A stretch of DNA of 39,226 nt from Nitrospirota bacterium. GTDB lineage: Bacteria; Nitrospirota; Thermodesulfovibrionia; SZUA-242. Below, piece after piece: positions 1 to 9,007 of the stretch; position 1 is the stretch's first letter; each line of letters opens with the position of its first letter. The stretch spans positions 1 to 39,226 of the forward strand of contig QJVM01000052.1 of NCBI GenBank assembly GCA_003235715.1. Reading direction: 5' to 3'. The translations under genes and the position numbers were made by a program. Under the pieces are notes generated by a model. That model ran no database searches and had not been told where the DNA came from. It worked only from the letters and a program-made list of their open reading frames with translations.

Positions 1-129
1 AATATCCATGGCAGGCGACATGTAATAACCCAATTCAGGAGTGTAAAGGACCATTTCCATGAAACGCTCAAACGATATGGGCCCATGGGTACGGATGTGT
101 TCAATGATCTTCTGGTTTAGCGGGTTCAT
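1..129 (-). CDS. Class I SAM-dependent methyltransferase, MidA/NDUFAF7 (DUF185) family, N-terminal part only (runs off the left edge)
   Basis: Reverse complement of 1-129 translates without stop from ATG (127-129) as MNPLNQKIIEHIRTHGPISFERFMEMVLYTPELGYYMSPAMDI; the GPISFxxFMxxxLYxPxxGYY pattern is typical of this family. Not in the supplied ORF track because it is truncated and short. Confidence 0.8.
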   Translation of the reverse strand, partial: MNPLNQKIIEHIRTHGPISFERFMEMVLYTPELGYYMSPAMDI

Positions 130-202
130 ACAGAAGGACGTTCGGCCTCTTCCCATCCCGTCCGGGCAGAAACCATCCAGCGAAGGCCGGGCCTGAAGGA
201 GG

Positions 203-1180
203 TCAGAGAATCTCGAGCATCCGGTCCAACGCTCTCTTGGCCCGAACGCGGATGTCTTCGGGAACCTCAATGACCTGGGTATTGTTCTCCAGGGCAAACA
301 GGACGCTGCTGAGGGAGGTCTTCTTCATATTCGGGCAGACCATATCCCGTCGGAGCGGATAGAATTCCTTGTCAGGGTTTTCGAGGCGGAGGCGGTACAG
401 GAGGCCGGTTTCGGTCCCGATTATGAACTTCCGTCCGGGAGATTCATGGCAGTATCGGAGCATGCCCGATGTACTTGTGACGTGGTCCGCCATTTCGCAG
501 ACTTCGATGCGGCATTCGGGGTGAGCGACAAAAAGGGCGTCCGGATGCTCGGCCCTCACGGCCTCGACGTCCTTGGCCTTGATGCGATCGTGAACGTGAC
601 AGAAACCGTCCCAGGTAATGATTTCCTTCTTCGTATTCCTGGCAATCCACCGGGCCAGATTGCGATCCGGAACGCAGATGACCCGGTCCGCGTCGATGGC
701 TTCCACCACGCGGATGCCATTGGACGAGGTGCAGCAGTAATCGCTCTCCGCTTTAACGGCCGCCGTCGTGTTGACATAGGAGACGACCGGAACCCCTGGA
801 TAGCGTTCCTTCATGGACCTCAACGTAAAGTCCTCGGGGAATTCGTAGGAAACGTCGTCGTGACCCGGGAAGTTCATACGGAGTTCTCTCGGGGTATCCA
901 CGGTCACCATGTCGGCCATGGGACAATTTGCATCCGAAGCCGGCAGGAGTACAGTCTTGTCGGGGGAAAGGATGGAAGCAGACTCGGCCATGAAATTCAC
1001 ACCGCAAAAGACGATGATGTCACAGTCGATGGTTGCGGCCTTGCGTGACAGTTCCAGCGAGTCGCCCGTGAAATCTGCAATGTCCTGGACTTCTTCTCTC
1101 TGGTAATTGTGGGCCAGGATGATGGCGTTCCGTTCTTCCCTTAATTTGAGGATTTGCGCCTTGAGTTCCTCCGTGGGCAT
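203..1180 (-). CDS. nadA: Quinolinate synthase NadA
   Basis: AHNYQREEVQDIADFTGDSLELSRKAA, VNTTAAVKAESDYCCTSSN, GTETGLLYRL, CPNMKKTSL motifs; full length. Confidence 0.97.
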   Translation of the reverse strand: MPTEELKAQILKLREERNAIILAHNYQREEVQDIADFTGDSLELSRKAATIDCDIIVFCGVNFMAESASILSPDKTVLLPASDANCPMADMVTVDTPRELRMNFPGHDDVSYEFPEDFTLRSMKERYPGVPVVSYVNTTAAVKAESDYCCTSSNGIRVVEAIDADRVICVPDRNLARWIARNTKKEIITWDGFCHVHDRIKAKDVEAVRAEHPDALFVAHPECRIEVCEMADHVTSTSGMLRYCHESPGRKFIIGTETGLLYRLRLENPDKEFYPLRRDMVCPNMKKTSLSSVLFALENNTQVIEVPEDIRVRAKRALDRMLEIL

Positions 1181-2010
1181 CAGAGCTCCTGTTCTTTGGC
1201 AATTTCTCCCCGGCTGGTCTGTATGTAGTCGGCCGGAACATTCGTAAACAGCATGGATCCATCTTCCCTTACAATTCTGTAAATAGCCGGTGCGGCCGAG
1301 CGGCCCTGGCGATCCCCGCCCGATTCCCTATAGTACCCGATGACCCGCTTTACATATTCCCGCGTTTCCGAATACGGAGGCGTGCCCCGGTAACGTTCCA
1401 CGGCGGTCGGGCCCGCGTTATAGGCGGCCACGGCATCCTCCAGTCTTTCCGAAAACCGGTCCATCAAGTAACTCAGGTACCGGACGCCTCCGTCCACATT
1501 CTGTTCAATATTGAACAAGTTCACCACAGAAAGCTCTCGAGCGGTTTCGGGCATCAGCTGCATGATCCCCATGGCGCCCTTATGCGATATGGCGTAGGGA
1601 TTATAGTCGGATTCCGCTTTCACGACGGCATGGACCAGTTTTGGGTCCAGACCGTACCTTTGGGACGTCCTGTCGATTACCGCATTACAGTACTCCATGG
1701 GCTGATGTCCGCATTGACGTCTTTCCTGAAGAGGCGGTCGTTCCTCGGCCGTATTGACCGGAATTTTCCGAGGAGATTCAACCCGCACGGTTCCGGCGGT
1801 TGCTCCTGCAGGAGGCGTGTCCGAGAAATGGATGACCCCGTCCGGTTCCTGATAGCTGTAGACTTCCGCAAACGACAGGGAAACAGACAGCACCAGACCC
1901 AGACTCAGGCCAATCAGGCCGTATAAGCCCGGCCTTATGAAACCATATCCGCGGAGAAAACGAAAACCGCTGATGGGGTTCCGTCCAATAATCCCCTTAC
2001 GATGAAACAT
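1180..2010 (-). CDS. Lytic transglycosylase: signal/TM segment, DUF4124-like N-terminus, SLT catalytic domain
   Basis: EVYSYQEPDGVIHFSDTPP (DUF4124-like) then YGLDPKLVHAVVKAESDYNPYAISHKGAMGIMQLMPETA...AYNAGPTAVERY (SLT/Slt70-like). Confidence 0.93.
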   Translation of the reverse strand: MFHRKGIIGRNPISGFRFLRGYGFIRPGLYGLIGLSLGLVLSVSLSFAEVYSYQEPDGVIHFSDTPPAGATAGTVRVESPRKIPVNTAEERPPLQERRQCGHQPMEYCNAVIDRTSQRYGLDPKLVHAVVKAESDYNPYAISHKGAMGIMQLMPETARELSVVNLFNIEQNVDGGVRYLSYLMDRFSERLEDAVAAYNAGPTAVERYRGTPPYSETREYVKRVIGYYRESGGDRQGRSAAPAIYRIVREDGSMLFTNVPADYIQTSRGEIAKEQEL

Positions 2011-2854
2011 TCACCACCAGATTATCGATAAGTCTTACGCCGCCAATCCTGACGGCCAGAGCCAGTAATACTCGATCCTTATCGGATATTCCGGATTTTT
2101 TCTTCAAATCCTCTGCGTCAACAACCTCGATGTAATCCACGAATATTTCACGGGTTTCCGCCAGAAGTCCTCTGATCGCCCCGGCCACCCGGAGGGGGTC
2201 CCGTTCCCCGTTCAGGAGAGCCGCTTCTCCTTTTTTCAGAGCCAGAATCAGCTGGGAGGCCTTCACCCGGTCATGGGGGCCCAGCAAACTATTGCGTGAA
2301 CTCATCGCAAGGCCGTCGGACTCGCGCACGGTGGGACAGATGATGATCTGGACCGGGATGTTCAAATCCCTGACCATCTTGCGGATTACGATGGTCTGCT
2401 GGTAATCCTTCTGGCCGAAATAGCTCCGGTCAGGCTGAACGATATTGAAGAGTTTCGTCACGACAGAGGCGACCCCACGAAAGTGCCCGGGCCGGCTTGC
2501 GCCACACAGAACCTCGCTGACTCCAGGTACTTCCACAAACGTGGCCGGTTGTTCGGGGTACATCCCAGAGACATCCGGAGTAAAAACGACGTCCACGTTC
2601 TCTTCCGTGAGTAAGGCCAAATCCCTCACCAAGTCCCTCGGGTATCGCTCCAGGTCCTCTGCAGGTCCGAACTGAGTGGGATTGACGAATATGCTTACGA
2701 CGACGAGGTCATTCTCCGCGCGTGCCCTGCGAACCAGGGCGAGATGTCCTTCATGAAGATATCCCATGGTTGGCACAAGGCCAATCGTCCGGGACGACTG
2801 CTTTGCCGAAAGACACGTCTTCTGGGTTTCCGAGGGGGAAGCGAGTGTATCCAT
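1997..2854 (-). CDS. panC: Pantothenate synthetase
   Basis: LVPTMGYLHEGHLALVRRAR, VSIFVNPTQFGPAEDLERYPR, FGQKDYQQ, SSRNSLL motifs. Confidence 0.97.
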   Translation of the reverse strand: MDTLASPSETQKTCLSAKQSSRTIGLVPTMGYLHEGHLALVRRARAENDLVVVSIFVNPTQFGPAEDLERYPRDLVRDLALLTEENVDVVFTPDVSGMYPEQPATFVEVPGVSEVLCGASRPGHFRGVASVVTKLFNIVQPDRSYFGQKDYQQTIVIRKMVRDLNIPVQIIICPTVRESDGLAMSSRNSLLGPHDRVKASQLILALKKGEAALLNGERDPLRVAGAIRGLLAETREIFVDYIEVVDAEDLKKKSGISDKDRVLLALAVRIGGVRLIDNLVVNVSS

Positions 2855-2950
2855 AGTGGGAATCGGCGCGGTGAGGGATTCGCCAAGGCCTATGATAACC
2901 GGTCCATTCGCGTGTCCGCCATTATCGACGCGTCAAGGACGGAAACGTTT

Positions 2951-2974
2951 GAGGCGGGACCGAAGCCCCGCCTC
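2951..2974. other. Inverted repeat (8-bp perfect stem gaggcggg/cccgcctc)
   Basis: Seen directly: gaggcggg accgaagc cccgcctc, just outside the panC start. Confidence 0.4.
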
Positions 2975-3093
2975 AGGGGCAAAGTGTTTCGAAGGGCGCT
3001 TTATTCAGTCGGCATCATCAGGGGGCCACATGTGCCCTTGCCGGGGTTCTGACTGAAGGCATTACGGTCCCAGGCAGGCTGGCGGGCGCAGAC

Positions 3094-3378
3094 CTAGTCG
3101 ACTTGGCCAGGGACTACCCATGCCTCTTCCGATCCCTCGGTCTTGAGTGCAGACGTTCCGGCTGAAGAGGTCACGCGGTCCGCCTTCAGCATGTCCTTTT
3201 CACACGTACACGGCACGGCATTTTTGGAAGGGATTTTGCACTCACAGGAGGGTGGACCGTTAGTCCCATTCTCGGAATCTTCGGGGGTAAGGTGCAAGAA
3301 TCCCTTGTCTGCGGCTGATGCCGCAGCCATACCAGCCGATGCTGCGAGAAGTCCCCGGGGGACTATCAGGGTTCTCAC
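3094..3378 (-). CDS. Small hypothetical Cys-containing protein (GTG start)
   Basis: 94-aa ORF in an otherwise empty gap with a hydrophobic/Ala-rich N-terminus and CECKIPSKNAVPCTCEKDM; GGGAGG upstream of GTG. An overlapping plus-strand ORF exists. Confidence 0.3.
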   Translation of the reverse strand: MRTLIVPRGLLAASAGMAAASAADKGFLHLTPEDSENGTNGPPSCECKIPSKNAVPCTCEKDMLKADRVTSSAGTSALKTEGSEEAWVVPGQVD

Positions 3379-3492
3379 CTCGGCAACCTGACCTCCCGAA
3401 CGTGTCCAAATTCAGCAGGAGTTTGTCAAACGAAGCCTACGAATCTGGCCCCCGGGCCTTTTAGAGGGTCTTCTCTTGACGATATCCCTTTC

Positions 3493-3518
3493 TCCCGGAC
3501 GTGTACGTCTGTCCGGGA
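3493..3518. terminator. Inverted repeat downstream of the minus-strand ligase gene (possible terminator)
   Basis: Perfect 8-bp stem tcccggac-gtgtacgtct-gtccggga; no strong U tract. Confidence 0.3.
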
Positions 3519-3569
3519 CTTCGTCATGTCTTTAGTCCGCCCTGTGAATGGGGACACTGGGGGAGAGGG

Positions 3570-6473
3570 CTATGCAGCGTCTTCCGGCCCGGAACCCTGT
3601 TCGGCAGTTGGCTCCGGTGGGGGGTGGCCCGTCAAGAGGATAGGCCTTTCGTGTTCCAGGTCGGGCTCTCCACAATGAGCAAGCATCCACGAGCGGGCCT
3701 GGTCCCGCAGGATAAGGGCCCGCTTCCATGCGTCGCCTTCTGTATGGTCCGGTACCAAGGGCTCGCCCACAATGATCCGGATGCGACCTCTCCGGGGGCG
3801 CCACGAACCCGAACGGAGGATCGAGCGGGTTCCACGAATCACCAGCGGGACGACCGGAAGTTCCGAGACGGCAGCCGCCTCAAACGCGCCCATCCGAAAC
3901 GGTAAAAGGCCCGGAGCCCTTATAAAGGTCCCTTCCGGGAAGAAAAGCAGAGAGCGCCCCTGGCCGGCCACCTCGCGGACACTCCTGGCATCGCGGAGAC
4001 CCTTTTTCCGGTCAAACCGTTCCACGGGCAGCACGCCAAGGCGGCGGAGCGCCACCCTCAGAAAGGGATTGCGCATCAATTCGGCTTTGGCCACGTAGCT
4101 GAACATGGAGGGCATGACAGAAGGAAGCACCAGACTGTCGATATAGCTCGAGTGGTTGGACACATAGATACAGGCCATCCCATGCGACGCAGGAGGAATG
4201 TTTCCTTCCAGGGTGACCCGTATCGCCAAGAGTCGGGTGCACAGACGGGCCAAGCCACCCACGGCCCGCCACCGCACCTTTTCCCGTGGAAGAACGATCA
4301 TGAGGGCCCAGGCCACAGGGGCCATAAGGCCAATCACCAGCCAGCACCAGGCGGCGTAGGCGAGGGCAGCCCAATTACGGGTGAACCGGGTCAGGCGCAC
4401 GAAAAAGCCTTCTGCCCAGAAGTGTGCAACCTGTGCCCAGACCGCACGGGGCGGTTTCCCGAGTTGTCCTGTTTCATAAAGCCGGCGCGTCGCGGCCCTT
4501 CGTATCTTGCCGCTCGAGGTCTTGAGCACAGCGTTCGGGGGAGCAATAAGGATCTCGTCTGGCGGACTGCCGATGGCATCGCTGACGCGGCCGTTGATTT
4601 CGGCCGTCAGGCGGGTCACCGATATGGAGTCAGTGCGTCGGCTCTCGGCAACGACCACAAGCCGTTCGGTCCCGGTTCCTTCTTCCGTCGAGCCAAAGAC
4701 CGCCACACTGCCCTGCCTAATCCCCGGTATGGCCCCGACCCAATCCTCGACCTCTTGCGGGTAGATATTCCTGCCTGCCTTGATGATGATGTCCTTGGTG
4801 CGACCGGTAATATACACCTCCCCCTCGGCGATATAGGCGCGGTCGCCGGAATTCAGCCAGTCGCCATCCATAAGGTCGCGGGTCGCCCCGGGGTTATGGA
4901 AGTATCCGCTGGTGGACGAAGGCCCCTTGAACTGGAGCCGACCTTCACGGCGCTCCTCCAACTCCTCCCCCTGTTCGTTTACCACCCGAATCTCATGGCC
5001 GGGAATCGGAATACCACAGCTTACGCACTCGAGGGCTTTCGGGTCCCCCGCTTCCGCCGGTACCGCCTGCCCGAAGCGCATCAGGAAATCCCTTTGAATG
5101 CGGTCCACGCGGGGTCCTCGGTTCAGAGGCGGAAACGCAAGGCCCACCGAGTTTTCCGCAAGGCCGTATACGGGCATAAGGGCCTCGTGGCGGAACCCAA
5201 ACCGGGAGAACCGTTCGGAGAAACGGGTCAAGGTGGAGGGGGTCACCGGTTCCGCTCCATTGAAGGCCCCCCGCCATGACGCCAGGTCGATTCCCTGAAT
5301 TTCTGAATCCTCGATTCGCCGCACGCAGAGGTCGTAGGCAAAGTTGGGGGCGGCCGAAAGGGTTCCCCGGTACTGATGAACCGCCCTCAGCCACCGTTCC
5401 GGCCGGGCCAGAAACGAAAGGGGGGACATGATCACGAGAGGGCAGGCGTGGTAGAGGCTCCCGAACCAGGCCCCGATGAGCCCCATATCATGGTAAAGCG
5501 GCAACCAGCTGACAAAGACATCCTCGGACGTAACCTGCACTGCGCCGCCCATGGAACGAATATTGGCGAGAAGATTTGCGTGGGAGAGGACCACACCCTT
5601 AGGGCTGCCCGTGCTTCCGGAGGTGTACTGGACGAAGGCCGTGTCGCCCGGTCTCCGGGCAACCGGCTCGAAGGCCTCCGACGACCCAGCGGCTGAAAAG
5701 AGTTCGGCGCATGTCGTGATGTGCAGAAGACTGGAGGCCGCGGATTTCATGAGATGGGAAAACTGGAGCGCCTCGGGCATGGAAATCATCACCGACGCGC
5801 CGCAGTTCTCCGCAATTGCGGTATGACGTTCAAGGTGTTCCCGGATCTGCTTCATCCGGCCCGGCGGATAGACGGGAACCGGAACGCCTCCGGCCATGAG
5901 TACCCCGAAGAAGGTTTGAAAGTAATCCTTGCCCGTGGGGAGCATGATGAGCACGGTGCTTCCGGGTTCAAGACCAAGACTCCACAGCCCCTGCCCAATC
6001 CCCTGTGCTCCCTTCCAGAGGTCGCGATAGGTGACCGTCTCGCTCGCTTCATCTTCTACGTAAAGAATGATATGCGTCCGGGACCCATGGTGTTGGACAT
6101 GCCACTGAAAGGCTTCCACCAGTGTTCCCGCGTTGCGCGGAAGCCCTACGCCTCCCGCTTCCACCACGGTCCGGGGCTCGGCAGCCCTGTCCGTCCGACG
6201 TTCCGGGCTCGGGGTGGCGGCGCCCAGGGCCCGAAGCAGATCCCGAGGGGTTTCGGCGTTTGCCGCCACCTGGTCCGAAAGGGTGGTCTCGAAGGCTTTC
6301 TCCAGGCGAGCCATCAGCTCGATCCTCGAGAGACTGTCAAAGCCCAGATCCCGGTCCAGAAGACTGTCCAGGGTCACGTATAAGGTATGAACTTGCTTTG
6401 GGTGCAGTTCCACTGCAAAATCGTGGACCACGGAAAGCAGGATGTCAGAATCACGATGTTCCGCGTTCCTCAC
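3570..6473 (-). CDS. Trifunctional fusion: acyl carrier protein domain, fatty acyl-AMP ligase (FAAL)-like AMP-binding domain, PlsC-type 1-acylglycerol-3-phosphate acyltransferase
   Basis: N-term LGFDSLSRIELMARLEKAFE (phosphopantetheine Ser), middle FVQYTSGSTGSPKGVVLSHANL and SWLPLYHDMGLIG, C-term VSNHSSYIDSLV (HX4D) and FFPEGTFIRAPGLLPFRMGAF. Confidence 0.92.
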   Translation of the reverse strand: MRNAEHRDSDILLSVVHDFAVELHPKQVHTLYVTLDSLLDRDLGFDSLSRIELMARLEKAFETTLSDQVAANAETPRDLLRALGAATPSPERRTDRAAEPRTVVEAGGVGLPRNAGTLVEAFQWHVQHHGSRTHIILYVEDEASETVTYRDLWKGAQGIGQGLWSLGLEPGSTVLIMLPTGKDYFQTFFGVLMAGGVPVPVYPPGRMKQIREHLERHTAIAENCGASVMISMPEALQFSHLMKSAASSLLHITTCAELFSAAGSSEAFEPVARRPGDTAFVQYTSGSTGSPKGVVLSHANLLANIRSMGGAVQVTSEDVFVSWLPLYHDMGLIGAWFGSLYHACPLVIMSPLSFLARPERWLRAVHQYRGTLSAAPNFAYDLCVRRIEDSEIQGIDLASWRGAFNGAEPVTPSTLTRFSERFSRFGFRHEALMPVYGLAENSVGLAFPPLNRGPRVDRIQRDFLMRFGQAVPAEAGDPKALECVSCGIPIPGHEIRVVNEQGEELEERREGRLQFKGPSSTSGYFHNPGATRDLMDGDWLNSGDRAYIAEGEVYITGRTKDIIIKAGRNIYPQEVEDWVGAIPGIRQGSVAVFGSTEEGTGTERLVVVAESRRTDSISVTRLTAEINGRVSDAIGSPPDEILIAPPNAVLKTSSGKIRRAATRRLYETGQLGKPPRAVWAQVAHFWAEGFFVRLTRFTRNWAALAYAAWCWLVIGLMAPVAWALMIVLPREKVRWRAVGGLARLCTRLLAIRVTLEGNIPPASHGMACIYVSNHSSYIDSLVLPSVMPSMFSYVAKAELMRNPFLRVALRRLGVLPVERFDRKKGLRDARSVREVAGQGRSLLFFPEGTFIRAPGLLPFRMGAFEAAAVSELPVVPLVIRGTRSILRSGSWRPRRGRIRIIVGEPLVPDHTEGDAWKRALILRDQARSWMLAHCGEPDLEHERPILLTGHPPPEPTAEQGSGPEDAA

Positions 6474-6650
6474 GAGGAGCCCCGTCCTTCATCTGAGTCA
6501 GTCTAAGTGCTTTAGCCATGTTACCAGTGAAGAGACGTTCATGCTGCTCTTGTTTCTGGTGAAGGTAACGATTACGGAACAACGTTGGCGTTGGCGGGCC
6601 AGACCAATGGAACTCTTTGCAAATAAGCGACCCATCCTGAAGACAGGTCG

Positions 6651-7706
6651 TTACGTCATTTCGTCGAGCTCCGAAAGCAGGGTTTGCAGGAGTTCCGATT
6701 CTCTGACCTTCCGAACGACCTGACCTTTCTTGAAAAGAATCCCCACGCCTTTTCCGCCTGCTATACCGATGTCGGCCTCCCGGGCCTCTCCGGGGCCGTT
6801 CACAACGCAGCCCATGACGGCGACCTTGAGGGGAGCGTCCAGACGCTGGAGCTTCTTCTCCACTTCTGTGGCGATGTTCCTCAACCCGATCTGGCAACGG
6901 CCGCAGGTGGGGCAGGAGATGATGGCCGGGCCGTGTTCCCGGACGCCGAGCGACTTCAGGATTTCCCAGGCCACCCGGACCTCTTCCACCGGGTCAGCGG
7001 TCAGGGAGACTCGCATCGTGTCCCCGATTCCCTCTGAAAGAAGAATGCCCAGACCCACCGAACTCTTTATGGTCCCTGTGAATACCGGCCCGGCTTCAGA
7101 TATCCCGATATGAAGCGGATACCGGAACCTCTTTGAGAAGAGCCGATACGCGGCAACGGTCTGGGGGACGTTGGATGCTTTAAGGGAAACCTTGATATTG
7201 GTGAAATGCAGGTCCTCGAGGATCCGGATATGTCCCGCGGCACTATCGACCAGGGCTTCCGCGGTGGGGTGGCCGTATTTCTTGAGCAGGTGTTTCTCAA
7301 GAGACCCGGCGTTCACCCCGATCCGGATGGGCACCTGCCGCTGGCGGGCGGCTTCCACGACTTTCCTGACCCGGCTCCGTTCACCGATATTGCCGGGGTT
7401 GATCCGGAGCCCGTCGACGCCCGCCTCAAGGGCCTCCAGTGCAAGCCGGTAGTCGAAGTGAATGTCGGCGATGAGCGGGATGGTTACGGCCTTCCTGATC
7501 CGGCCCAGCGCTTCGGCCGCCTCCATGTCGACGACCGCGAGGCGGATGATTTCACATCCCGCCTTCTGCAGCCTCCGGATCTGGCGGACCGTGGCCGGAA
7601 CGTCTCGGGTATCGGTTTTCGTCATGGACTGAACCGCGACCGGTGCGCCTCCTCCGATCGGAACCTGGCCGACATATATCTTCCTTGTCTTCTTTCGTTT
7701 CACCAT
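6651..7706 (-). CDS. ispG: 4-hydroxy-3-methylbut-2-en-1-yl diphosphate synthase IspG/GcpE
   Basis: VQSMTKTDTRDVPATVRQIRRLQKAGCEIIRLAV, ADIHFDYRLALEA, LRINPGNIG, SCPTCGRCQIGL, VMGCVVNGPGEAREADIGIAGG. Confidence 0.98.
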   Translation of the reverse strand: MVKRKKTRKIYVGQVPIGGGAPVAVQSMTKTDTRDVPATVRQIRRLQKAGCEIIRLAVVDMEAAEALGRIRKAVTIPLIADIHFDYRLALEALEAGVDGLRINPGNIGERSRVRKVVEAARQRQVPIRIGVNAGSLEKHLLKKYGHPTAEALVDSAAGHIRILEDLHFTNIKVSLKASNVPQTVAAYRLFSKRFRYPLHIGISEAGPVFTGTIKSSVGLGILLSEGIGDTMRVSLTADPVEEVRVAWEILKSLGVREHGPAIISCPTCGRCQIGLRNIATEVEKKLQRLDAPLKVAVMGCVVNGPGEAREADIGIAGGKGVGILFKKGQVVRKVRESELLQTLLSELDEMT

Positions 7707-7739
7707 AAGCCAAAAGTTTAGCGAGTTGAGGGATTATAT

Positions 7740-8810
7740 TCAGCGCTGGTTTCTCCGGGTCTTACGAACCGCCTCATTGTGGGCCTCCAGCGTCTCTGAG
7801 AACTTGTGCGTGCCGTTTTCATTGGCGACGAAATACAGAAAGTCGGTATCCGACGGGTTCAGAACCGCCTCGATGGAGGCCAGGCCCGGACTCGCAATGG
7901 GACCGGGGGGCAGGCCTCGTATCACATAGGTGTTATAAGGGGTCCTCTTTCGGATCTCGCTCCGACGGATCGGCTCCCCAAGTGGGCGGATCCCATAAAG
8001 GATGGTCGGATCGGCCTCGAGTCGCATGTTTCTGCTGAGACGGTTCAGGTAGACCGATGCGATCAGGGGTCGTTCGAAGGACTCGCGTGCCTCCTTTTCC
8101 ACGATGGAAGCCAGGGTCACAACCTCAAGCAGGCTGAGGCCGGACTCCGCGATCCGCGGGCCCAGCCGGTTGCTGATGATTTCGTGAAAACGCGAGGCCA
8201 TGGCCAGGATGACGTCCCGGGTGCCGTATACCGTCGGGAAGCTATAGGTGTCAGGGAAGAGGAATCCTTCGAACGTGGGCGCATGGATTCGGGCCTCGTC
8301 CAGCAGTTCAGGGTCTGCGGCCAGCTGCAGGAACTCGTCGGAATTTCCGAGCCCCGCACTTTCCACGACATCCGCGATCTCCGCCATGGAGTAGCCTTCC
8401 GGTATGGTGAGGGTAACCGTAAGGATTTCCCCTTTCTCCAGCATCCGGAAGACGGCCAAAGGCCTGGCCTCCGGAGGAACCCGGTAGGCTCCGGGTTTCA
8501 GAGCCCTGTCCAGGCCCACAACGCGACCGAGGATACGGAACGGGAACTCCGAGGGCAACGCCCGGGCCTCACGAAACAGGCTGAGCGCGCGACTGAAACT
8601 CGCCCCCCGAGGAACGACGACTTCCACGGTATTGTCCCGGTGCGGCCTGAAGAACAGGGACAGGCAGAAATATAAGCCCGCTCCGGCCACGGCAACGGCC
8701 AGAACGACGGCAACTCCGGATTTGCGGATATTGGACACGGCCAGAGGGGAAGGGGGTTGGCTCGGAATAGTCTTGAGACCCTTCAGACCCGCATCTTGAA
8801 TCCGGGGCAC
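7740..8810 (-). CDS. mltG: Endolytic murein transglycosylase MltG (YceG-like)
   Basis: N-term TM; FEGFLFPDTYSF, LASIVEKEA, RPLIASVYLNRL, MRLEADPTILYG, YNTYVIRGLPPGPIASPGLASIEAVLNP, FVANENGTHKFSETLEAHN. Confidence 0.97.
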   Translation of the reverse strand: MPRIQDAGLKGLKTIPSQPPSPLAVSNIRKSGVAVVLAVAVAGAGLYFCLSLFFRPHRDNTVEVVVPRGASFSRALSLFREARALPSEFPFRILGRVVGLDRALKPGAYRVPPEARPLAVFRMLEKGEILTVTLTIPEGYSMAEIADVVESAGLGNSDEFLQLAADPELLDEARIHAPTFEGFLFPDTYSFPTVYGTRDVILAMASRFHEIISNRLGPRIAESGLSLLEVVTLASIVEKEARESFERPLIASVYLNRLSRNMRLEADPTILYGIRPLGEPIRRSEIRKRTPYNTYVIRGLPPGPIASPGLASIEAVLNPSDTDFLYFVANENGTHKFSETLEAHNEAVRKTRRNQR

Positions 8811-9001
8811 CCTTCAAACCCGGTGCAGTCTCCTGCCTGCTTTCTCAGCTTGCACTTGCCGTTGATGCAAAGGCTGGGGTCCCGGCGGCGTTTCTCCGGA
8901 TGAAGCCCGGAGGCCATTTCCGAACTTCCTGCATTGGTGAATAGAGGATGCGGTCTGGGCTGTCCCACTTTTCGAACGGGTCTTCTTCTGTTCTCGCGCA
9001 T
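8783..9001 (-). CDS. Small Cys-rich hypothetical protein (72 aa)
   Basis: CINGKCKLRKQAGDCTGFEGCPGFKMRV C-terminal four-Cys cluster; fits between the CCA-transferase gene and mltG, overlapping the mltG start by 28 nt. Confidence 0.5.
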   Translation of the reverse strand: MRENRRRPVRKVGQPRPHPLFTNAGSSEMASGLHPEKRRRDPSLCINGKCKLRKQAGDCTGFEGCPGFKMRV

Positions 9002-9007
9002 AGTCCA

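Noticed and set aside
4152-5279. 375-aa plus-strand ORF
   Set aside because: Antisense to the AMP-ligase gene; no motif.
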